Below, in pieces: positions 10,561-22,999 of a stretch of DNA of 64,000 bases. A program made the position numbers and the translations under genes. The first letter of the stretch is position 1; each line of letters starts with the position of its first letter. The DNA comes from Odobenus rosmarus divergens (lineage: Eukaryota; Chordata; Mammalia; Carnivora; Odobenidae), in contig NW_004450480.1 of NCBI RefSeq assembly GCF_000321225.1, positions 4,736,745 through 4,800,744 of the forward strand. The letters are read 5' to 3'. A model generated the notes under the pieces. It saw only the letters and a list, made by a program, of their open reading frames with translations, was not told the origin of the DNA and did no database searches.

Positions 10561-12767
10561 GTCATCAGTCAGGCTGTAAAGGCACCCACTAAAATATACT
10601 CAAACCCACTTGCAACTTCAAAGGCTATTAGAGTTGTTACTGCAGGCATTAGCCCAAAGATTGAAGGAAGGGTTGTACAGATAGAAATTTTATACAATTT
10701 TTTCCCTTCTCTTTTCCCTCCCTCTCCCCACTTGAATGACTATAACGGTGAAGTGTGGGGAGAGTCTGTGAAACATGTGGAGAAACTTAAGATCACGAGT
10801 AGGAATCAAAAGCAAAGAGAACTCTGGGGGCAGAAAGCACTGGGTAGTTAACACCCAGCTCCACCAAATGACCTTGGGTAAGTACAAGGACAGCACTGCT
10901 CCAATTTAAACTTGCCTTCAAGGCGTCTCTGCCTTGGTTTCTAAAATTTTCTCCACAGTCACAGCCCTTGAGAGTGTAAAAGAGCACAGCTGGACGAAGA
11001 GGAAATGAGATGCACCTATTTATTTGCAAAATTCCGAAAGGAGAAGGGAGTGCGCGCGTGCGCGTGTAGGTGGCGGGGGGGGGCATGTGAAGGGAGTGAA
11101 CAAAGGTACAGACTGAGAGGAGGTCCACTGAAGGCAGTGGTGGCTTTGTGCTCCATCATTGGGAAACCAGCCCAGAGCTCCCATCAAAGCACAAAGAAGG
11201 GTCCAACTTTTAAGTGGTCAGTTTCTAGAACTCTGTTGGTTCTCTGGCAGCAAACTTGCTCTGTGTAATGTCTCACCCCTTCAAAACCTGCCCCGGGGCA
11301 TAAGTGCAACATGAGGTCATTCGGAGCCACAATCTAATCTACAAGAATCATCTGGCATCATATGCGAATGCTTATTATTTAAAAAATGCAGTTCTGTTTA
11401 TACTGTTGGAGTCTCTCAGTCCTCTTCATTAACCATTCACGCTGTCTGTCTGGATGTGTTTTCTGATCTTTGGGTGAAGAAGTTGCCTCTGCTCAGTGTG
11501 ACTCAGAAAGAAAGTGTTAGGCTCTGATGTCCTATGTTGTCATGATTCCCATGCCAGGGGCTTCATGAATGATGTTTCCCACCAAGAACTGCAGTAGCTG
11601 CCAAGCGATGGAGGAGGCGGGCATTGGCCCAATTACAGAGCAGCGAGTGAGAGCTCCAGAGGCTTCGTGGAAATCCAACGGACTCCTGGGGCAGTGAGGA
11701 AGGGGCAAGGGACTGGAAGAGGCGTGGGTGAAGAAGCATGCCTCCTGCATTAAGGATCCTGAGCCAGAAGAGGAGGGAAGTCAAGGTGGCTGCAACCCCT
11801 CTGGTGAACAGTTTTAGGAATGGGACATGGAGAGGGGTTACATGTGACCCACTAGGGGGCAGACAAACAAGATGGAGAAAAGTCTCTGGACCAGGGGGCC
11901 ACAGAACTGGGTTCTAGTACCACAACTCATTCACTGTGCGATTTTAGACTAATTATTTCCACTTTTCTTGTATACCTTGTATAAAAGCAAAAAAACTGGA
12001 TGTCTTCTAAATATCCTTCCAACTAGAAAATGTTCTGAGCATAACAGTCTTTTGTCGCTACTTGTGATTTGGCAAACGCATACCCCTAACTCACACTATT
12101 TCATTTACATACATGGCAGAAAGGAAAAGGGGGAGGGGGACAGACAAGGAGAGGGAGACAAGGGCCAAGATGGAAGGAACACAGAAATGAAACAGTGATG
12201 ATAATTTTGGCCCACCTTCCAGTCTGTAAGGGCATGTGTGGTGTAGCTTCGAAAAAATGGAGTCTTTATCAACATTTGGTCTCAGACCCCAGGAGCCTCC
12301 CATGCCATGAGAATCTCACCTTGCTGAGTAACATCCTGGTGTTTAAAGAGACTAGTGTTAAACATTATCATGGTTTAAATTTTTATGATTGTTTTTGGCA
12401 CAACATAGGCTCTAATACAAGCCAAATACTCCATCTGATACTCACCTAAAGACTCGTCACTCTGGTGTGATGCTGGAGGAAAACCCGGCTGGGCTGGGCT
12501 TGCAGAGAAGGTCTTCCGAATGAACCTTCAAGGGTAATTCAAACTGTATGTGATTTTTCACTTCAAGTGCTGACTTGAGCAAAACTGGAATGCAATACCT
12601 ACTGTGTGCATGTGCCTCTCGGTGTTGTGGCAGTCCCTGCTGTAACTTGGGGAACAGATTAAAGAGATCCAGCAAGAAGGGAAGAAGGGGGTGAAATCAT
12701 GCAGTCTTCATCTTAGAGTCTCTGTGAGGTGAGTGAGGGCAGTCAAATAAATACCTAATTTGTATCG
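10561..12767. other. Single-copy sequence, nothing recognised
   Basis: No gene or clear transposon, apart from a possible short MIR trace ('ccaccaaatgaccttgggtaag') near 10860. A GC-rich alternating tract with a G run lies at 11050-11085, and a purine-rich tract at 12115-12170. Open frames on both strands have no family resemblance. Confidence 0.35.
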
Positions 12768-13110
12768 AGGTCCTTCTGTGTGCCAGGTACCATGTGGAAC
12801 ATTTTACACATATTCTTTTCTTTTTCACAACAATCTCATTATTCATTCAACAACTAACTAATTTTACTGCCCACCTACTAAATGCCAAAAACTCTCCTGG
12901 ACGCCAGGGGGAGAGCAGCAAACAAAACAAAACAACGATTCTGCTCTCCTGAGGTTGAATTCTGGTAGCGAGCAGAGATGAGAAACAAATAAATACACGT
13001 GATGTCAGGTAGTGAGAAGCACTGTGGAGAAAAAGAAGGCAGGGTAAGGGAATAGGGAATGCCAGAAGGACAGGTGGGTGGTCAGAGAGGCCTCTCTGGT
13101 GAAGTCAGAG
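12768..13110 (-). mobile_element. MIR 3' trace followed by L2 3' end
   Basis: 12768-12835 reads 'ccttctgtgtgccaggtacc', as at the reversed MIR 3' end. From 12836, 'attattcattcaacaactaac', 'ctgctctcctgaggttgaattctggtag' and 'ggtggtcagagaggcctctctgg' follow the reversed L2 3' UTR. Both are old. Confidence 0.65.
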
Positions 13111-13139
13111 AAGCAAGGGGGCAAGACTGGTTGCCGAGC

Positions 13140-13200
13140 AGAGAAAGCAGTCACATTCCCTCTTCTACAGATGGGGAAACCGAGCTTCCCATAGTCCCTC
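13140..13200 (-). repeat. MIR fragment
   Basis: A short reversed MIR core, 'ttctacagatggggaaaccgagcttccc'. Confidence 0.5.
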
Positions 13201-13202
13201 AT

Positions 13203-14012
13203 TTAAGAAGCTGTGATGATCCCACTAGATCCCAACACAGCATCTGCTTCACATTTTAAAAGGATGGAAGTCAGAGGAGGACTCGGAGTACAAGCGAGGC
13301 TGGCACTAAAAACTACATGACTCTATTCACAACACACGCCACTGCTTTGTCCGCATAATGCCTGAGCTGGCCACGTTCTTCTACTCTACTGAATGAAGAG
13401 AATTGGCAGATAGCGCTGGTATTATATAGAAAAGGCACACATTTTCCTGGATGTCTTTCCCTTATTTCTTCCACTGTTGAACCTCAGGCTATGAACAAAG
13501 ATCAGTGAAGCATGTTTTTCACACAGTATTCACAAAGGGACAGCAGGCTCCTCAAAGAGGCTTCAAGAACTTTTGTGAGACATGACAGGGAGGGTCAGCA
13601 GCTTGAGCTCATGGCCACTGACTCCTGCTTCACCCAGAGCAGCAGTGATTTTATTGCTTTAATGTATTGGGGCTATGAAATGAAATTTCTGGTACTAGTA
13701 CAAAATTTGAAAAATACATGAAAGCTATGGCTCCTTGTGAATAATAGAGATGTTTCTTGAGCCATCTTAAAAATGTGGTTTTAAATGCAAAGTTTCTTAA
13801 AAAGTTCCTGGTGGAATGATCACACTAGGGGGTATCCTTAAAGTCGTGAGAAATAAATGGCATATGCAAGTCTCCTACTGGATGAGAACGCCAGATGATC
13901 CAAGCAACTGTAAGCAACTCTGATCAAAGATTTGGAGAACTCATGGGAAGAGATCACTATGTGACTATACTTTTCTCTGACTTCTTCCCTAATGGATGTG
14001 GTATGCACTACA
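13203..14012. other. Single-copy sequence, nothing recognised
   Basis: No repeat family or gene is recognised. Confidence 0.35.
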
Positions 14013-14062
14013 CTACACACACACACACAGACACACACAGACACACACACACAGACACACAC
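14013..14062. repeat. (CA)n microsatellite, interrupted
   Basis: A CA dinucleotide array of about 48 bp interrupted by three CAGA units. A T11 run follows shortly after. Confidence 0.95.
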
Positions 14063-14071
14063 GGCATTTTT

Positions 14072-15263
14072 TTTTTTTTAAGAAAGGTTTTTAAAAAAAT
14101 AGTTAAAAATCAGGTGAGGAGGGACTTCTTCCACTCTAAACATTTTAGAAAATGTATTATTTCTGCGCTGGTAGAATTAGAAGTCTTACCCATTAGTTGA
14201 ATAAATAGGAAGAACTGAAAGAGGTTTTGAAAGCCAAAATTTGGTGTCTAATCCACGGTTGATAGGAAAATCATTTCCTCATTTCTGTTTGTTGCTGTTT
14301 GGTTCAAAAAAATAAGGAATATCCAGAGCCTACAGACAGATGTCTCTGGAGGCGGTGGTGGTGGTGGTGGTGGGTTTGCATGCATATGAGTGTGGTCTCT
14401 GAGAAGAAAGAGCTTTCTGATTTCTAGTTTTTTCTGAAAGGCCTCTCAGAGCACAGAGTAGGTTCTCACCGAGAGAGTGACAGCAGCAGTGGGTGGGCCT
14501 TCTGAGATACTTCCTTAAATGCAGTGTGTTTCCTCTGAATTTTCTCTTCCCCCATCCCATGAGCTGGATCTTGGATGTAGAGTGTGAGCCACCTTTAATC
14601 AGGTGGGTGAGAAATCACACGAGCGGATGACAGAGACACCTTTCTCTCAAGGAAGAAGAAAACTAGGTACTTAGATGATTCCTTGGAGAGGAGCTACCTA
14701 TATCCTATGACTGCCTCTGTAATATTTCAAGAAAGAGAAAACTGTTTTATTTGAGCTACTGTATTTATGTGGTTGTTCCTTCTTTGTTTCTCTGTTTTAG
14801 CAATTTATCTTTTACCCCAACCAATAACCACCTGTTGGGTATAAGAAAAGATTAAAAGTTCATTTGGCTCCAGATTACTAGATTTTCAAATTCTCTCCTC
14901 AACTGGCCACCTACTACCCTTTTAGACGAACAGGGAATTACATATGTAGATGAGGATTTGGCCTCAAACTTGAGTCCTCTACTGAGCTTGGCTGGATCAT
15001 ACAGAAAAGATGTTACACACTCAGTCACCAATAGAGGTTGGGCAGATAAATGCAAAAAAGCAAAGCTTACTGGGTAGTGTTGGGATCAGTGAGAATGTGT
15101 GACCCATTTAAAGGACTTTCATTTAGAAACATGGGTTTTTTTCTTGATTTTATCCATTTAAAAGAAAATGGAAATCTAGACTTTTTTTAAAAAGTGAAAT
15201 CCATACATTTTAATTAATAAGCTAATTAAAAAATTATTTTAAGAGAAAATACTATGTGCACCG
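14072..15263. other. Single-copy sequence with a short (GGT)n run
   Basis: A GGT trinucleotide run of about six units lies near 14352-14371. No gene is recognised. Confidence 0.35.
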
Positions 15264-15278
15264 AAGAAAGTATTTCTT

Positions 15279-15479
15279 GGGTGCCTGGGTGGCTCAGTCT
15301 GTTAAGCATCTGCCTTCAGCTCAGTTCAGGATCCCAGGGTCCTCCATCGAGCCCTGCATCAGGCTCCCTACTCAGCAGGGAGCCTGCTTCTCCCTCTGCC
15401 TGCCTCTCCCCCTGTTTGTGCTCTCTCTCTCTCTCTCTCTGTCAAATAAATAAATAAAATCTAAAAAAAAAAAGAAAGA
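15279..15479 (+). mobile_element. CAN SINE with 15-bp target-site duplication
   Basis: Full-length head ('gggtgcctgggtggctcag') through a pure CT run at 15421-15440, the ATAAATAAATAAAATCT end and an A-rich tail with AAAG units. The duplication AAGAAAGTATTTCTT at 15264-15278 recurs at 15480-15494 with one difference. A short deletion in the tRNA-like region removes part of the usual 'ctgggatcgag' B-box segment. Confidence 0.95.
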
Positions 15480-15494
15480 AAGAAAATATTTCTT

Positions 15495-16860
15495 TAGGAT
15501 AGGCCTCTTAGGCCTAGGAGAAATTTCTTGTTGCCTGGGCTAAAAGTTACTCTTAGATCTAGAACAAAAGATACATGGTTTGGTGGATGTTTTTTGACTC
15601 ATTCTCTTAAGTCTCACACCCAAACCCTGGAAATTGAATCAGGTAACTACTGGTAAGTTGAGCCTATTCCAGGCCGACTGTATGTAGGCAACAAAAAGAT
15701 GCAAGCCCCAAAGTAAGAGAGGTAGCCCCATGTCTTCAATGGACACAGTGTGGGCCATTTGATCAAACACTCTGGCCCAAGCAAATAGTTCTGGAGCCTG
15801 TTTTATTTGCCAGTTGAATCAGTGTTCTCAGTCCCAAGCAAAGGAATTATTGGTACACCAAGGAAAATTAATAACTTATTGGAATGTCACAATTAAATGG
15901 GAGGTTGGGAAGAGTAGAGACAGTGAAACTCCTGTAATCTTGTTTTTTTCCAATGAGTAGACACAACATCAACTATCTTTTGATTCTGTCTTTGTCATTT
16001 TAGCAGAGCTCCATGCCCACAAATAAGAACTGCTAAATGGCTCTGAATAAGGGACCAGTTAACTATACCATGTACACATAGTCAGTGAGCAGCCTGCCGC
16101 CATTAGAGAGAACATGGTAGATCTCTTGCTACCAGGGGAAATGGGGCACTATGGTTGATGGCCACAGAATAGAGGTGGGGGTGCTACTTCCATAAGAGTG
16201 GAGAAAATATTCCTAATTATGCCAAAACAATAGATAGCTATTGTAATAACCGTTCCCATGTGGAGATTTCTTCCTGGCATTTCTTGGAAAAAAATATTTT
16301 TTTCCCGAATCTCACATCCTGAGAAAAATGAACTTTAGAAGTCAGGAGAGTAGAAAAAATGTATCTTAACTCAATGAGAATAAAAAATTGACATCACTTA
16401 GAAACCTTACTCTTCAAAGGAATCCAGTGATGTCAAGAAGAAGAAAGCAAGAGCAGGAAAAGTTCATTCTGAGTTAAAGGTCAAAGTCAATGTTTACAGT
16501 AATTGGGATGGGGTGAGGAGGAGAGAAGCAGTCACAATCTTAGTGGTTTTGCTTGTAGCTGGGCCATGTTATAAATGCATGTTCATGACACTGTCTGCTG
16601 CTAACGGTCCTTTCTTTTGATAAGTAATGTGAATGCTAAGATTATTCACATGATATCCTGTTGTAAGCCTGTGAGCGGTATTCAAAGAAACAAGTTTGGA
16701 AAGAAAAATGTCTTTGAATTGTCAATTTCTACACACACTTCTACGTAGAGCTGTTCGTCTTACCAGATGAGTAGAGTGTTCACATTTAAAACTCCCCAAT
16801 AATGTCCCCAGACGTTTTCCAGCATTTGGGTATCCAATCAAGTCTATGGTTTGTTGTGAC
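15495..16860. other. Single-copy sequence, nothing recognised
   Basis: No transposon or gene is recognised. Confidence 0.35.
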
Positions 16861-16874
16861 TACTACTAAATTTA

Positions 16875-17068
16875 GGGGCGCCTGGGTGGCTCAGTCGTTA
16901 AGCATCTGCCTTCAGCTCAGGTCATGATCCCAGAGTCCTGGGATCGAGTCCCGCATCGGGCTCCCTGCTCCGCGGGAAGCCTGCTTCTCCCTCTCCCACT
17001 CCCCCTGCTTGTGTTCTCTCTCTCGCTGTGTCTCTCTCTGTCAAATAAATAATAAAATCTTAAAAAAA
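16875..17068 (+). mobile_element. Young-looking CAN SINE with perfect 14-bp duplication
   Basis: The head is consensus-like (GGGGCGCCTGGGTGGCTCAG, then TCGTTAAGC) with intact A-box- and B-box-like promoter segments (GGGATCGAGTCCC). The flanking repeat TACTACTAAATTTA (16861-16874 and 17069-17082) is perfect. The arctoid-type body 'ctgctccgcgggaagcctgc' and a short A7 tail complete it. Confidence 0.97.
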
Positions 17069-17079
17069 TACTACTAAAT

Positions 17080-17128
17080 TTATATATCTTTGTTATTAAC
17101 AATTTTTATATATCTTTGTTAACAATTT
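17080..17128. repeat. Short imperfect tandem duplication
   Basis: The motif TTTATATATCTTTGTTA followed by (TTA)ACAATT occurs twice in a row, with a 3-bp difference, just downstream of the SINE's right duplication. Confidence 0.8.
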
Positions 17129-18560
17129 TCCTGATATTCCTAATAATGAGTTATGTGTATGAAGAATGTTGGATGTATTTAGCAACAATTTATGATTTGA
17201 GGTATTCCAAATAATTCTGATTTTTACCCCAGTCTCTAACATTAGTATCTGTCTAGAGTTCAGAAACTAATTACCCTTGCCACAGGGAAGAGGGATTGCC
17301 CAAAGAGAAAGCCGAGGAGGGGAGCAAAGGGAAGGAATGCTGGCCGAGTCTTCCCAGGAGGGAGAGCTGAGACCGGTCTACACTATCCCAGCCCTGAGAA
17401 AAAAGGAGAGACCTCAGGAGGGAAGACCAAAAGAGAAGCAGACCAGGTTCCTCCTTTAGGGAGGACTATGGGAGGGACAGGGTCTAAGTGTGTGTGTGTG
17501 AATCAGGAGAGGGTAGGAGGAAGGAAGAGAGCAGAAATTTTGACCCCTCTTTCAATGGGCCAAAAAATCCACTAGAATTCCAACTTTTTCTTTATTTTTT
17601 TAGTCACTTTTTTTTAGATTGGAAAATTTTCCATATGTGGATCTGGGAGCTCAATCTGGGCTGACCAGACAAGAACCAGCTGGATTTGATGGTTCCCTAA
17701 CGCCCACTGGGAGTGGGTGCACCTGCACGCGATTTCTCATGGGGGGGTGGATCTCTTCTGTCAGGGAAAGGCTGTAGCTGCTCAGTGGCCCCAAGGTCTC
17801 TAGGAGCTACACAGTTGGTTCTCCCAGACAACTGCTATAATCAGAGTATGTTGTGGAAATTATCCCCCCAAATTCAGTGGAGACAAAAAAAAAAAAAAGT
17901 CCACCTGGTGGGTGAAAGAGCAGCTGTATGAACCTTAGGAAGAGGTCTGCTTTATTATGGACTTGGGCAACCGTTTGGAAGATACACTTCATGAATCTGT
18001 GAGTGGCATGAGGCTAGGGTTACAGTGAGTACGCGGCGGTAAAACTGGAATGCAGATGGAATTCGACAGGCTTCAACAGTGAACAAAATCTACCAATGTT
18101 GAACCTCTTAAGAATAAGTGTGTCATGTCCTGGCCTTGGGTCCAAACCCTAACTATCCAAGTACAAGAAGCGAAGAGATTTCAGAATTTAAATAGACAGA
18201 AAATGGAGTTTGAATGAAGAGTGGACCGGGCAGTCAAAAACTTAATATTTACATGTGATGAATGAACAATAGTATCTCTTGTGAATATTCTGCATGCAGT
18301 GCCAGAAATATCCTAAGTGCTCAATGAATGTGAGTTGCTATTGGTGCTCTGGCCACCGTTTGCCCTTGTTGACTAGAGGGTGAAAAGAGGGAGAATGTTG
18401 AATACTTGGAGGTTTCTGGATTTGCTTTCATCATCCTGTTTCCTCTCGTCTTTTCTCCCATGTTCTCTCTTAAATCTACTTTGGTGTTCCTGGGATTGAT
18501 CAAAGTGGAGTTAGGAACTGGGTAGGGAGAGGGGCTCTGATCAGCAGCCAACCTTAAATC
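17129..18560. other. Single-copy sequence, nothing recognised
   Basis: It includes an A14 run at about 17885-17898 and a possible MIR/L2 3' trace ('cctaagtgctcaatgaatg') near 18311. No gene is recognised. Confidence 0.35.
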
Positions 18561-18564
18561 CTTC

Positions 18565-18775
18565 TTACCCTCTAGGGCCATGTCAGAAGCTTTACATGGA
18601 TTATGTGTTTGAAGCCTCTCAACAACCCCAATGTTAGCAGTGATAGTTTCCCCGTTTACAAACCAAGTTTGTACTTCTCCATAACAAACCAAGGCTCAGA
18701 AAGTGACTTCCCCAATATTACAGAGCTAGGAGGGGGCAGAACTGGGCTTTAAACCTGATCTTTGCATAATCTTCT
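18565..18775 (-). repeat. MIR SINE
   Basis: Reversed MIR order: 'gctttacatggattatgtg', 'ccccgtttacaaacc', 'ccaaggctcagaaagtgacttccccaatattacagagctagga', 'cagaactgggctttaaacctg'. Confidence 0.85.
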
Positions 18776-18779
18776 ACAA

Positions 18780-21700
18780 GGCTTTCTTTAGGGGACTATG
18801 TCCTCACTGGCAGCCCACCTACTTGAGGTCTGCCGTAGGGATGGTGGGGGTCGGGGTGGAAATGGGGGCTGTGGATGGGTTCTGGAGGGTTCTGGGTAGG
18901 GAGAAAAGAAGGGGATTAAACAAACCATTTATGTGGCTACATCATTCCAAACAATTAAAAATGTTCGTTCCCCTGAGAGAGGCTCAACAATAGTATCTTT
19001 GCATTTAGTTCCAGAGACGTGGTTGGGTTTTGGACTTCCCAACTTTTCCACACTCTCTGATGGGTCCGATGAAATACTTCCAATTTTAAGTGACCCTTGA
19101 AGGAAAATTGAGCTGTGAGATCAGTTGGTAAGTTTCTATTTTCCTTTCTCTTCAACCCAGAGAAAGCTATCATATCCTCAATTTAGGATAAAAAGAACAA
19201 GTTTACAGGAAGAAAAAAATGTTCTTCCTTTGGAGATAAAAATAGCATCTGCTTTTCTGAGAGCCAGTTAGCAGCTGGAAGGAATTATTTATATCTTATC
19301 TCTGACCCTTTCCTAAGTTTGCTGGTCACCTTTCTGTTTAATTACTTTTGCCATTAAGATTTAAAAGGACCACAGTTTCAGCATCCATCATTTCACTAGT
19401 ACCTGGATGTTCAGAGTTTTTGCTCAGCTTTAAAGTTTAGCCAAGTTACACCACACGGCAATTTTAGGAGCTCGTCACCCTGTTCTAAACGCTTTACTCT
19501 GAAAACAATAGCTATCATTTTAGAAGAAAAAGTTCCCCAAGAGTCAATGACTTCGCTTATATTGCAAAATTTCAACAGATTCTCTGGGTTTGAATAAAGC
19601 CACCAGTTCCCAAAACCATGTAGGAAAAACAATCGAGTCTAGGAGGCTATCTTTGCTTTCTCTTCAAATATGATATTTTAAAGTAAATTGTATTTTGGGG
19701 GGCATGGGGAGGAACATATTTAAAATGGGATCTTTATTTCATTTACAGAAAAGTTTTCTGGTACCCACTGGACTCAGGGTAGGCAGAAACCTTATTATTA
19801 ACTAAAATTTGAGAACTCTGTAGCATGGTCAGTTTGAAGTGGCTCTTTGTTGTGGTTTGAATTCTAGGATGGGAGAAAAAGCTGGCGGCAACCTTGGGGA
19901 ATTATTTAACTTTTCCTGTCTTTGTTCCTCAGCGATATAAGAAATTGCTCTCTTCAGCATAGAGAGTAGTGAAGCATACTTTAAAAATAAGGACAGGACA
20001 GTTTTTCTTTTCTCTTGAATTCTCTTACCCTTGGGAAAAAGGAACGAGCTTCTCAACAAAATGTTGTCTCTCTATCCTTGGTGATTGAAAAGTATTGATG
20101 CCAGAGAGATAACAGGGAAGGGCGGATGACAAACGACAGAGAGGGGAATTGGGAAAAGTCTACTTCCCACCGTCAGCACTCAGATTAGGAGACTGACAAT
20201 TACTTAGGTGGCCAGGTGGTGAATTACGAACCAGGGATTGGATTTTATTCGTGCTATGTTATGGCAGTGAAGACTTGCTTCTTGCACTACAGTAAGAGTG
20301 AACATTTAACAGAACTCTACTAAAGTATTTTTGTCAGTGTGTTTATCATTTAGAATTTGAGAAGAGCATTGTCTTCATGCAATGATGGCTGTCACTTGCA
20401 GCCTGGAGAAAGCCAGAGAGGTCGAGCTGACCTGGATCAGCGCTCACATGGGGCAGAAAGGGTGGGGGTCGGCTTAGCAGGCCTGGCTGCCCTGTGAGGA
20501 TCTCGTTGTTAGGGACACATCAGAACAGAGCAGCTTCTCACCTTTCTGGGCTGTTTAAGTTCAAACTGCCTTTGGGGGTCTTGGAAGCCAGTCTTTTGGA
20601 CTGAAGATTAGAATCATTCAGACAGAATGAGTCTCACAAGGTCAACTTGGCCAGTCTCCTGCCTTTGGAAAGGATGTACACAAAGGACAGAGGAATACGA
20701 ATGTTCTAGGGCAGACACTTCTCCCTTGAAAGGGCAGTCTGTAAACATAATGAAATAACAGTCTGGGGCTGAGCCTCTATTTAAAATGACAAGTGTAATT
20801 TTCAATTTCTCAGTGATGTTGTCTAATTTTTGAGTTAAAATTAAACAAAAAGAATCTTGTGATCCCAAACTTTCAGTTTATAAAGTAAAAACTAAAAATT
20901 ACAAAATTCTGCGTTATATTCTACCCTTCAGATATAAAGTTCAATGACACAGTTCCATAAGACACATTTGAAAATTGTGTTTCTTTCCTTCTCAATTGAC
21001 CATCTGAGAGCAAAAGTTATCCTCCCGAAGCTTAAATGTAGTCCACATTTGGCACGCACAGTATATGTAGTCCACATTTGGCATGCACGGTAAGTTCTTT
21101 CAACCTTGTGGTTTCAGTTAATTTTCAAAATCCTCAATCAGCAGAATCAATACTCTTGATTTCCATTTTGCAGCCACTTAAAAATAAAACTTAATATCTA
21201 AGTTCAATAATGCGTTGAAAGTATGCCATAAGCTCTAGTTTTTAGGCAAGTTTGGTGATACTATCGTTCAATGAGCCAAAACACAGAACAAGCAAAATAT
21301 TTTGAAACATTTGTTCAGTCAACATATCAAAGTATATCTCTGGCTCTTGAGTCTTTAAGGTTATCAAGGTGTGACTGGGCTGTCCAATGTTTGGGGACCA
21401 CTTGTATGCCATAACACCGTGTATTTATAAAACAGCTTTGCTTTTTTGAAACGTTTCAGATAGACTCTTACAAAAGTACTCTATTTCTCTGAGAATACAC
21501 ATTTGAAAGAACATGCATCTAGCAAAGGACAAAATGAGATGAGTGAACTGGCTTTGATAACTGCAATGTGGCATCAGAAGCTGGGGCTTGAGTTTCTGTT
21601 TTAAATGTGGAGAACATTAATTTTCTTTTCAATGCAAGGCTTGTCCAATTCAGGCAACAGAATCTTAATCTCCAACTTTCTATGTTTTTGCCCCCTTATG

Positions 21701-21845
21701 AAGTACCGGTGACATCTCTTAGATTAAAAAGTACTTTGAAGATAGTTTCCTCTCTTTTTAAATTTCACATACAACAATCCAATAGGCTCAACACAATAGA
21801 GAAAGCATTGGACTCTGATGAATGTGCTATATAACGCTTATGAAT
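18780..21845. other. Single-copy sequence with a 29-bp tandem duplication
   Basis: About 3 kb with no recognised transposon. Two tandem 29-bp units sit at 21036-21064 and 21065-21093 (each ATGTAGTCCACATTTGGCA plus tail). Open frames up to 84 codons on both strands lack any family resemblance. Confidence 0.4.
21036..21093. repeat. 29-bp tandem duplication
   Basis: Each unit begins ATGTAGTCCACATTTGGC. The copies differ by a few bases (CACGCACAG versus CATGCACGG, and the last bases). Confidence 0.9.
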
Positions 21846-21847
21846 GG

Positions 21848-22060
21848 GGACTCTGAAGTTGGGGAGGCCTGAACTGGCACCCTGGATTGGACACTATCTG
21901 TGAGACAATGGACAAGAAAAAAACAAAAATTTTGTCCCTCAGTTTATTCATCCATAAAATGGGTGATCGCAGGGCTTGCTCACAGTTGTTCGGCGAATTA
22001 AACAACAGGATGCATGTAAACCTTCTGGAACAGGACCCGACTCAGAAAATATGCTAACAT
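21848..22060 (+). repeat. MIR SINE
   Basis: Sense MIR core 'cctcagtttattcatccataaaatgggtgatcgcagggcttgc', with a 5' part resembling 'gagcctgaactggcaccctgg' and 3' part 'ggatgcatgtaaaccttctggaacagg'. Confidence 0.85.
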
Positions 22061-22211
22061 TTTGTTGAATTCATTTTTTTAATAATAGTAGTCAATCACT
22101 GTGATTTCTCCCTCATCAGTCATTCTTCTACTTATCCACCACATGTCTTTATTCTATGTATACCTTGACTATTTTAAGAGTAATTTCAGTCAGTTTACAA
22201 CAAAACAACTA

Positions 22212-22398
22212 GGAGTGCCTGGGTGGTTCAGTCTGTTAAGCGGTTGCATTCAGCTCAGGTCATGATCCCAGGGTCCTGGGATCGAGCCCCATGCTGGGCT
22301 CCCTGCTGAGTGGGGAGTCTGCTTCATTCTCTCACTCTGCCCTTCCCCCTGCTCGTGCTCCCTCTCTCTCTCTCACATAAATAAAATCTTTAAAAAAA
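22212..22398 (+). mobile_element. CAN SINE, older copy
   Basis: Head 'ggagtgcctgggtggttcag', B-box-like GGGATCGAGCCCC, CT-rich body and ATAAATAAAATCTTTAAAAAAA end. Several substitutions in the head, and flanking duplications were not found. Confidence 0.93.
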
Positions 22399-22594
22399 TG
22401 AAACTGATATAATACAATTAATCAATTAACAAAAAAGACAAAACCTGAGAGAGAGATGGACAAATTCTAATGAGAAATCCTGGTCTAAGGTAACACACAC
22501 AAAACTTAGCTCTGAGATTCCTGGCAGCCAGAGGAGAGAGGGAAACACAACGCACTAAACCATGGATTATACTGCAGACAAGAATACGTTCTGG

Positions 22595-22985
22595 TTTGTT
22601 TCCATTACCAATAGCTGCATAAGGAGCTGACCTAACACTTGTGGCTGAAATCACGATGACTCATCAGTTTTCAGATTTCTGTGCATTGGTTGAGTGACTC
22701 TGCTAATCTTGCTTGGGGTCACACATGTGGGTCACACACTGGAGGCTGGGATTGGCTGGGGTCGCTCATTGGGAATCTTGGTTTATGTCCCCATGGCCAA
22801 CCTGAGCTTCCTCACAGCATGGCGGTCTCAAGGTTGCATTCCAATAGGACAAGCCCCAGTATGCAAGGCTCTGCTTAATCATGCTGGCTAATGCCCACTG
22901 ATGAAATCAAATCATAAAACCAAGCTCAGAGTAACATGAGGTGGGAATACCAGGAGGCATGGTTCATGGAGTCCATAATCTACCA
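22595..22985 (-). mobile_element. MaLR/MLT1-like LTR remnant
   Basis: The plus strand begins 'ccattaccaatagctgcataa ... cttgtggctgaaatcacgatgactcatcag' and ends 'gaggtgggaataccaggaggcatggttcatggagtccataatct', the reverse of a MaLR-type LTR. The family is not fixed. Confidence 0.5.
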
Positions 22986-22999
22986 GTTTCTTAGGACAG

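Noticed and set aside
11041..11085. GCGCGC-rich tract as a CpG-island promoter
   Set aside because: Only about 40 bp long and of simple alternating composition; no island-scale CpG density or first exon nearby.
10793..11128. 111-codon minus-strand frame
   Set aside because: No family resemblance, no promoter or splice context, and part looks MIR-like; chance length is expected in 64 kb.
14013..14062. Regularly interrupted CA array as a possible CRISPR-like repeat
   Set aside because: It is a dinucleotide microsatellite in a mammalian genome, with no spacer structure.
16875..16960. tRNA gene call in SINE heads (also in the other SINEs)
   Set aside because: The A- and B-box-like segments belong to tRNA-derived SINEs; cloverleaf pairing is not intact and A-tailed bodies follow.
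18321..18692. 123-codon minus-strand frame
   Set aside because: Overlaps a minus-strand MIR for part of its length and has no recognisable protein motif.
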